A stretch of DNA of 64,000 nt, taken from contig JAULSU010000006.1 of the NCBI GenBank assembly GCA_030512335.1, forward strand, positions 496,001 to 560,000, given 5' to 3'. Source of the DNA: Immersiella caudata (lineage: Eukaryota; Ascomycota; Sordariomycetes; Sordariales; Lasiosphaeriaceae). This document shows positions 57,508-64,000 of the stretch, piece by piece; the stretch's first letter is position 1; the number at the start of each line of letters is the position of its first letter. A program made the translations under genes and the position numbers. Below the pieces are notes generated by a model. That model made no database searches and had not been told where the DNA came from. It worked only from the letters and a program-made list of their open reading frames with translations.

Positions 57508-59146
57508 TCACATCCCATAAATCCCCGCAATCCTCTTTCCCACCGCCTCCCCACTCAAATACGCCCCCGCCACCGTCCCACACTCCTCAAACGGCGCGGC
57601 ATGCTCCCCACAGAACCAAAGCCTCCTCTCCGGACAGCCCTCCCTAACAGCCAAAACATCCCTATCCGCCTCCTCCACCCCTACCTGAAAGTTACAATAA
57701 CTCCCAAAGCCGCACAGCTCATCCTTCAACCACTCCGTCGCCAAGATGGCCTTGGGTTGACACCTTTCATCGTCCTCCTTCCAGCCTGGCAGTTTGCTGT
57801 AGTAAGGTTTGAAGAATTCCTCTAGCAGCCTCTTCTTCTCTTCTGCAGGCTTCCCGTGGATCAGACCCACCACGTGCCGTGAGCAGTCTCCGTAGAGATA
57901 AAACAGAATAGTAGGATGGTTATTCGGTTCCTTGAAGGTTGACAGGTCCCATATCTCCTGTGGCCAACTTGATGCGTTTGTCGAGGGAGTATACGAAGGG
58001 GTGAGCCAGTTTGTGTAGCAAGGGAAAGTATCAGCGGAGGGATCGTCGTTCCAGAAGACGCGGGGGAAGGTGATGAAGACTTTTTCGAGCTGCGAGAGGG
58101 AGAGGTGGGCGATGGCCGAGGTGAGACGGGGAGGTAAAGGGGGTGAGAAGAGGGTGGGGTGGTGGTGTTTTAGGTAGCCTAGGGGGCAGGTGACGATGAC
58201 TTCGTCAAAGGTGAGGGGGGTGTCGGAGGAGGCGGAGGTGGTAAGGGTTACTTTGGAGTGCCCAGGGGACGAAGAGCGGGAAAGGGGGGTGGCGATGGAG
58301 GTGACGAGGGCGGAGAGGTGGATTTTGGCGTTGGGGTAGGTGAGGGCGGGTCTGGCGACGAGGGCGAGGATGGAGGAGAAGGTGGATTCGACGAACATTT
58401 CGTCTGAGAGGGGGTGTTAGTCTTTGGTTCAAAAGGGGAAACGGGGTAGAAGAAGGCGTACCGCCGCCGCAGCATTCTTCCATCCAGGCGAAACGGAGGC
58501 TTTGTTTCCAAACGGGCTCGCCCACGTAGGCGCCAAAGACTTCGCTCATTTGGACGAGGAGCTTTCGCTCGATTTCGTCGGGGACGAGTTCATCGGCGCG
58601 TCTGCGGATGAAGTCTTGGAGAGAGTCGCTGCTTGGAATCGACTTGCCGCCGTTCTCGTCGCGAGCTTTCTCGCTGAACTTGAATGCCTCGTTGATGATT
58701 TCCCAGAGCAAAGTGGAAAGCCGCTCTGTTAGTTCGGCTGGAAGCGGATTGCCTTCGGAGTCAAAGATGAGCTGCTTGTTGTTCCAGTGGTGCAGAGGGG
58801 TGTTGGTGTCTTTGGCGAGTTTGTACACTGGGTGCGGCTCATCTGAGTCAGTCCAAGCGTGGATCCAGTTGGGGCCGATGTCTGCTGTGTAGCCCAAAGC
58901 GTCGGATTGGCATATCTGGGAGAATTAGCCAAAGTTTGTTGACGGTCTGAGATGGGGAATCGGGGAAGCGCAAAGGGGATTAAGATGAAGAAAATTTGGA
59001 AATACCCTTCCGCCTATCCTGTCTCGAGCCTCTAAAATAGTTACTTGGAAACCATGAGATAGAAGAACGTCCGCACACCGGAGACCGGAAATCCCCGCGC
59101 CGACGATGCAGACGTGCGGTTTTGGTTCGGGGTCCGACTCCGCCAT
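57508..59146 (-). CDS. FAD-dependent amine oxidase (polyamine oxidase type)
   Basis: Three exons: 59146-59006, 58915-58462 and 58403-57508, giving 496 residues. The dinucleotide fold is at the N-terminus (HVCIVGAGISGLRCADVLLS, Glu39 in ILEARDRIGGR). The conserved ADIGPNWIH motif starts exon 2. Near the end, the second FAD-contacting block reads RLWFCGEHAAPFEECGTVAG, followed by a GAYLSGEA helix. This layout matches the flavin amine oxidase family that includes polyamine and lysine-specific demethylase-like enzymes. It should oxidise an amine with release of H2O2; the substrate is not determined. No peroxisomal SKL-type C-terminus (ends AGIYGM). Donors are GTATTT and GTACGC. Confidence 0.9.
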
Positions 59147-59996
59147 CGCAATGGAGGGTTTGGCTTGCGGGGAAATATGATCTCAATGACCATGAGCGTC
59201 TGGTCCAAGATTCTTGAATTTAAGCTGTCGGGGTGGGAGGCTGAAAATAAATATCTAATAGCTCAAATTGGAGGCGGTGGCGCAGTGCAGCGCGATGTGG
59301 AATCAAAGGCGTCAATTGAGAGTTGAGTGCGGGAACCTCTCGTACCCCTGGCGGTCGGCTTGTTGCGCGGAGAGAACTTTGGCTGGTGTCGCCTTGGTGC
59401 CTGAAAAGCCACAGCGAAAATGGGAGCAGTGACCCCTTTTGCCTGATTGGTCGAAGGGTTGAGAGGGGTGAACCCCATCTTTGAGTTTTGCGAGGAAATT
59501 GATTCAGTGGAACCACCGAGCAGTAAGTAACCGGGAAGCTGAGTACATCTCTCACCTCTCTCACACGGGCAAGTGATTCGCACTGCCAACTAAAAGTATA
59601 CGAGTGATGGCGGGCTTTGATTTGCCCCTTGAGCTTCCCTTCGGTAAATGGAGTTAGGGTTAGGGCTAGGGCTAGCCTGTTCACCTGCACAATGGAACAT
59701 CAGCTTCGAGCATGGGAGTCACCTTTCTTTGCAAGATTCCTATCCTTTCTAGGGAGTTCAGACGGACGACGGTTATCCCGTATTGCTGGCGACAATAGAT
59801 GTGGCACTGTATGAAGTGTGATTGGGCATACTCAACTTTTGCACAGCCCCTAGGCAGCCACCCCGCAGATTCGGATAAAGTCCATCCATCTTCCCAACTT
59901 TTTCAGGGAGGATCTCCAAAAACCTCCTTTCACAGGAAATTCCCTTGCCATCTCCCTCGCAATCTCAAATTTTCAAAGTCCAATCTCACCAGCGCC
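59147..59996. other. Divergent promoter region with telomere-like repeat
   Basis: 850 bp between the amine oxidase and DUF4419 starts. It carries TTAGGGTTAGGG at 59654. The DUF4419 frame is open further upstream to 59799, but the ATG at 59997 has the best context. No other gene. Confidence 0.45.
59654..59675 (+). promoter_or_regulatory. Interstitial telomere-like repeat, TTAGGG x2 plus variants
   Basis: Two perfect TTAGGG units followed by two CTAGGG variants, in the divergent promoter between amine oxidase and DUF4419 genes. TTAGGG-binding factors act in transcription in fungi. Function here is inferred. Confidence 0.45.
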
Positions 59997-61088
59997 ATGG
60001 CCATCACAATCACCATCGCCCCCCACCCAGCGAGCGTCATTCCCTTCCCGACCAGCAACGCAACCTCCCCTCTCCAGATACTCACCGACTTACTCTTTTC
60101 CACCCCTTCCCTCATCCAATCTTCCTTTCAATCCTCGTCCCTCGCCCCCGTCCTCCTTCCCAACCGCAACGGCTTCGTCCACACCATCACCACGTCCTAC
60201 AACAACCACCACCACGTCACCATCCGCCCAGAAGACGTGTGGATGGCCATAATCTCACAATTCTCCTTTTACGTGAACGCCCACGCCGAGGAACTCCGAG
60301 GAAAATTTGTATCCCACAAAGGCAAGGTCGGCCTCGAAGTTGTCTACGACCACGGAAGTCGCTTCACGGTGGACATTGCGGATTTTACAAATCAGATAGG
60401 AGGCCTGCTAGAAAAAAAAATTGTTGATGAGGGGTTGAGGAAGTGGATTTTGCCGGCGTTCACGACGACTACTCAAGATGATGTGGTGGCGGCGAGTGTG
60501 GTCATGATGGGGACGATGCAGGCGTATTTTACGTACCAGATGACCATCTGCTGCGGGATTCCGAGTGTCACGTTGCTTGGGGAGAAGAGAGATTACGAGG
60601 AGATCTTGAGACGGGTGGGGAGGTTGGGAGAGTACGGGGAGGAGGCGCTGGAGTTTGGGAAGGGTTTGGTGCCGGTGCTGGAGGGGATGGTGAAGACGTT
60701 TGAGGAAGGGGAAGGTAGTCAGGAGGTCAAGAGGTTCTGGGAGACGGTCTGTGATTATCATGGGGGCAGTGGGATGAATCATTACTCTGGCTGGATTACT
60801 GCCTTTTGTTTCTGGAAGGCTAATGGGGACAAACTCACGAAGGATTGGGTAGATGTGGAGGATATACCCGCGGGGTTCACGAAGGTGCCGGTGCGCATTG
60901 ACGATAAGGGGGAGAAGATTGAGGCCGAGATGCTGGCGGGGTCCGTGGCGGTTGTATGCTCTAGTAGTGGGAAAATGTCGTTGGCGGCGCCGGATTACGC
61001 ACGAGGGCTTGTTGGTGCGCAGCGAGAACAGATTGTGGGAATTGACTCGATGCAGCCGCAGATTGGATGGTTTATGTATGAGAAATAG
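59997..61088 (+). CDS. DUF4419 protein
   Basis: A single exon of 363 residues starting at an ATG in strong context (GCCATGG). Family landmarks are visible: NRNGFVHTITTSYNNHHH and IRPEDVWMAIISQFSFYVN, then AEELRGKFVSHKGK, and GIPSVTLLGEKRDYEEILRR followed by GMNHYSGWITAFCFW. The end carries the PQIGWFMYEK tail. DUF4419 proteins are widespread in fungi and plants with unknown biochemistry. No signal peptide or membrane helix, so probably cytosolic. The upstream frame from 59799 lacks support as coding. Confidence 0.9.
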   Translation: MAITITIAPHPASVIPFPTSNATSPLQILTDLLFSTPSLIQSSFQSSSLAPVLLPNRNGFVHTITTSYNNHHHVTIRPEDVWMAIISQFSFYVNAHAEELRGKFVSHKGKVGLEVVYDHGSRFTVDIADFTNQIGGLLEKKIVDEGLRKWILPAFTTTTQDDVVAASVVMMGTMQAYFTYQMTICCGIPSVTLLGEKRDYEEILRRVGRLGEYGEEALEFGKGLVPVLEGMVKTFEEGEGSQEVKRFWETVCDYHGGSGMNHYSGWITAFCFWKANGDKLTKDWVDVEDIPAGFTKVPVRIDDKGEKIEAEMLAGSVAVVCSSSGKMSLAAPDYARGLVGAQREQIVGIDSMQPQIGWFMYEK

Positions 61089-61469
61089 GATGTGTCAGGG
61101 CGATTTACGATTGAAGAGTGGTGTGGGATGCGGGAGTGGGCGGAGAAGGAGAATTGTGTTTTGTGCTTGAACTTGGATTTGGATGGGATATGGACTGCAA
61201 ATCAGAATGCCTGGGTGTTGGCAGTGTGCGATCAAGGGTGTGTACAATACAAAGTGTCAGGCGAGGCCGAGTCACTCCTAGAACGGTGTGTTTTGCAAAG
61301 AGGTTGTAAGAGGTGGCCCATCTCCATAGACACCGGGACGGACAATTCGGCAAAGATAGGTGCACATATGTTCTGTTTTAACACCATGCTCTTTACCCTG
61401 CTCCCACCACCGCATACTCGTCATCCTCCTCTTTCGAGAATCCAATACTCCCAGCTCTTCGCCCAAGCG
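61089..61469. other. Convergent 3' region
   Basis: Between the DUF4419 gene and the surface-protein gene 3' ends. A short continuation of the DUF4419 frame in another register has no features. Confidence 0.35.
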
Positions 61470-62375
61470 TTAGCCCCTGGTGGAACCTGTTCCCTGTCGG
61501 CCACGTGAGACCCTCCGCGATGCCACAGCAGCTCGAACCCGAGCTCTCCAGGGACTCGGAAAATACCACAACACGACCGGGACGACAATAGCGACGGTGC
61601 CCAGCACTGCGGCTACCGCAATGCCTGATATTTCTCCCTTTGAGAGCCTTGCATCGTCGCTGCCACCAGTGGGGCGTGTCTCAGTGGCCGTGGGTGGGGG
61701 TGTCGACGAGGTGGTGTCGCTGCCAGGGGTCCGCTCAAAACCGGTCGCAGTAGTACTTGTGGACTGAGTGGGAATGGAACGGGACGATGATGTTGTCTGA
61801 CCAGGATCCGCCTCGTCCGAATTGAGGATGAGTAGATCGAACGGGAACCTATTCGCGCAGGTGTAAAACGCTCTCGTCATCGTTTCAGGGCCGATGATAT
61901 GGATTGGGACACAGGAGGAAGATGGTCCGGTGGTGGGACCGTTGCTGCATGATCCATCAACTACCCCTCGAGCCTAACGTGAGGGCGACGGCACAAACCA
62001 GTAATGGATGACGCCTCATGCAAGCATTGCCTCCAAGGTCGAGTGGCATGCGGTGAATAAATCGCAGACCCCGGTGCCGCAGCAGTTGAGATACTTCCCG
62101 CTTATCACTAGCGTTTTGGTCGAAGTACATTTCACCGTCGACCCTGTAAGTAAATGCTCAGTCACGTCCTCCTAGTGTTCCATGAAGGTTGGAGGTGACA
62201 GGGACTGCATGTAGTCCTCACAGGAACCGTCGATAATCACAGACCCAATGGCTGTCTCCCGCTCTTGCCGTGCGTCAATTTTCTGCGGTGGCTGGGTCCT
62301 GGTCACTGTTGAGTTCGTGACCGAGGTCAGAGCTACCAGCACCAGGAGACCTTGTATCTTCCTGCGAAGTTCCAT
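61470..62375 (-). CDS. Ser/Thr-rich single-pass surface protein (receptor-like)
   Basis: Three exons: 62375-62222, 62143-62031 and 61973-61470, giving 256 residues. The signal peptide is MELRRKIQGLLVLVALTSVT. Exons 2 and 3 give a Cys-rich ectodomain: VKCTSTKTLVISGKYLNCCG, then VCDLFTACHSTLE joined to ARGVVDGSCSNGPTTGPSSS. A Ser/Thr-rich stalk follows (QTTSSSRSIPTQSTSTTATG), then one membrane helix (GISGIAVAAVLGTVAIVVPV) and a basic cytoplasmic tail with SRRVSRGRQG. The layout matches fungal WSC/Mid2-like wall sensors, though no WSC domain is present. Intron 1 has donor GTGAGG. Intron 2 appears to begin GCAATG (GC-AG); without it the frame stops at TGA within a few codons. Confidence 0.7.
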
Positions 62376-62679
62376 GATGGGTAGGTATTTTTAAGGGGAG
62401 TAGGTGGAATCGATAAGGTACTGTCGCAACGGGAGCACTGCGACATTATCTAGATTTATCAACGTTTGTGCAATGCCTGCACAGCACCACGATCCTGACA
62501 CCCCCTCACGGACCAGAGACATCCCCACTTGCTGTTGACTTGATTTGCCGCCACTTAAGCCACGCATTCTCAGGTGATGCCCTGAAGAACTTCTCATTGG
62601 TCACTCTCAAATCACAAACTCTAGAATCTGGTTGGCGGCGGTTCGGCAACCTGGAATTGTATGGGTACGCTAGAAGCGA

Positions 62680-62892
62680 TTATGTCCTTCTCCAATGTCC
62701 GCCGCTGCTTCTTTGACGGCGTTGCGGGTGTTGGCTATCAATGGCGCGCTCAGGGGGGCCGATTGGGCGGATATCGACCGTCAGTAATCCCAGCATGGTG
62801 ACGGCAAAACAGAGGATGCTGAACTTGTCCGAGAAGTGGTTGCTTTCAATGAGGTTCGGCCAAAGCATGCGGATCGTCGCCCAGATAGCATA
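62680..62892 (-). pseudogene. Possible exon or gene remnant
   Basis: After a plausible 3' splice site (CTATGCAG) the minus strand reads YAIWATIRMLWPNLIESNHF and then SILCFAVTMLGLLTVDIRPI, with a hydrophobic helix, and stops at 62680. Upstream at 63041-62946 a separate 31-codon frame begins MAPKENAIQLPFLKNENDST but has no GT donor to join the pieces. It may be a decayed gene. I assign no function. Confidence 0.25.
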
Positions 62893-63290
62893 ACTGCATA
62901 GAGAAGATCGGGAAAAAAAAAAGGAAGTGCTCCAAAGCCCCTCTTCTAGAGGTCGGATGTCGTTGTTTTCTTATCGTCGTGGGTCGAATCGTTTTCGTTC
63001 TTGAGAAAGGGGAGTTGGATGGCATTTTCTTTGGGGGCCATGGTTGATGATGATGGTGATGATGGGATGGTTATGGGTGAAGAGAAGTATTTCCTATTGC
63101 GTGCGACGACGACCTTTTTATCTCTATAGAGTTGCCAACCCAGCCAACAGTGTAGCCTTCGGCTCGGGAAAATTTGTCATCGACTTTTGTGGTTTTTTTA
63201 CGCTGGTGGCACACGAAGCCGTGGCTGCAAGGCCGCCCGCGTTCTGGTTTTTTTTCTCTCACTATGTCTCCGAAAGGTCAAAGAGACCTG

Positions 63291-63360
63291 TTGAATCTTA
63301 TTGAATCTTATTGAATCTTATTGAATCTTATTGAATCTTATTGAATCTTATTGAATCTTA
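63291..63360 (+). repeat. TTGAATCTTA decamer, 7 perfect tandem copies
   Basis: The 10-bp unit repeats seven times without a mismatch over 70 bases, flanked by unique sequence. A minisatellite likely to be length-polymorphic. Confidence 0.97.
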
Positions 63361-63912
63361 GTTGTCGCCAAGAATTGTTGTGGATTCTCGTAAATTTTCA
63401 TCCGTTTCGGAGACTGACAGCCGGAATGCAGACAAATCGTGGACATCATGAAAACGAATACAGCGTCGCATAGGGTCTACAGATACCAACCGGTATGCAT
63501 TCTGCGGGTTTTAAGACTTGCGAAAAACTGAGAGTTGCGGACGACGACGGGTATAGGGCTGGGCAACGGCCATTCCCGGCTGCCCGGTTTGCTGCCCCGT
63601 ATCCATACCTCCGGGACCCGCTCCGGTCGTCGGCTTGGCGCGGAGGTATCCTCGTCTCAACCCGAGATATGCCACCATTCTGAGTCCTACTGATAAAAGA
63701 TAATTTCAAATCCGCTCAAGCTTGCATCAACATAAAGCGATACGGCTGACCCCATAAAATCTTCTGACCCTCCTCACATCGGTCAACCTTGAGCAAACCC
63801 CCTGATTTACCCCTGAATTCTCATCAAACCATCCTCAAAAATATCTCCCCGCTTAAACATCTCCATCTCTATCCACTCCGTTGCAACCCTTCACAAGACC
63901 CCCTACCCTTCC

Positions 63913-64000
63913 ATATCACCCACCCTCCCCTCTCTCTCCCAAAAAGGCCACACCGTCCTCATCGCTGGCGGCACCACCGGAATCGGCTACGCCATTGCTC
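63913..64000 (+). CDS. Short-chain dehydrogenase/reductase, N-terminus (cut by edge)
   Basis: The last 88 bases encode SPTLPSLSQKGHTVLIAGG and then TTGIGYAIA, the Rossmann glycine motif (GGTTGIG) of SDR enzymes. The frame is open upstream to about 63815 but holds no ATG. The codon just before SPTLPSL is ATA, exactly where a start would be expected. The real start may be in an upstream exon, or the gene may be broken. The rest lies beyond the window. Confidence 0.65.
   Translation, partial: MSPTLPSLSQKGHTVLIAGGTTGIGYAIA

Larger units (their letters stand above)
62376..63912. other. 1.5-kb right-end intergenic region
   Basis: Contains two weak coding-like pieces on the minus strand and the decamer repeat at 63291-63360. 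No confident gene. Confidence 0.35.

Noticed and set aside
1..64000. CRISPR arrays, operons, insertion sequences, prophage, 5S or other rRNA genes
   Set aside because: None seen; the sequence is eukaryotic and the only tandem repeat is the decamer minisatellite.

Overview
The window is nuclear DNA of a filamentous ascomycete (Pezizomycotina, probably a Sordariomycete). The genes carry short introns of roughly 45-240 bp with GTRNGT-type donors and CTAAC/CTGAC branch sites. The gene content is eukaryotic (alpha-tubulin, cytosolic ribosomal proteins, EH-domain endocytic scaffold, fungal STAND-type N-terminal domain, DUF4419, tetraspanin). Gene density is moderate, strands are mixed, and there are no operons. 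I resolved 26 complete or near-complete genes, most by joining exons across frames and choosing ATG starts. Splice sites are inferred by eye from the sequence and not from transcripts.

Layout. 0-5.3 kb: an edge-truncated unknown gene, a large zinc-finger protein with a trypsin-like triad, and a GNAT acetyltransferase. 5.7-12 kb: a head-to-head ribosomal protein pair (uS7/eS25) sharing a 315-bp promoter, the mitochondrial ADP/ATP carrier, and a CENP-X/MHF2 histone-fold gene. 12-14.4 kb: no recognisable gene. 14.4-26.6 kb: a GPI-type cupredoxin, a membrane-bound cytochrome-b5-like (MAPR) protein, a coiled-coil protein, a tandem-BTB protein and another coiled-coil protein. 28-44.8 kb: a housekeeping block with alpha-tubulin, Ede1, Dph3, a tiny secreted protein, cytosolic leucyl-tRNA synthetase, a small membrane protein, AP-3 sigma and frataxin. 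44.8-49.3 kb: a broken, relic-rich region with retrotransposon Gag-like fragments. 49.4-64 kb: accessory genes, namely an unknown 160-aa protein, a bacterial-type lipase, a tetraspanin, a STAND-like ankyrin protein, an FAD amine oxidase, a DUF4419 protein, a Ser/Thr-rich single-pass surface protein, a 7x decamer minisatellite, and the start of a short-chain dehydrogenase cut by the window edge.

The genes do not form one pathway. Recurrent functional themes are translation (uS7, eS25, LeuRS, Dph3), mitochondria (ADP/ATP carrier, frataxin), endomembrane traffic (Ede1, AP-3 sigma, tetraspanin) and the cell surface (cupredoxin, 91-aa GPI-type protein, Ser/Thr-rich receptor-like protein). I did not find a convincing multi-gene novel system. 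The best leads are the protease-like/zinc-finger protein, two candidate GC-AG introns, the shared ribosomal promoter with a telomere-repeat-like motif, and a diverged two-copy dispersed repeat.
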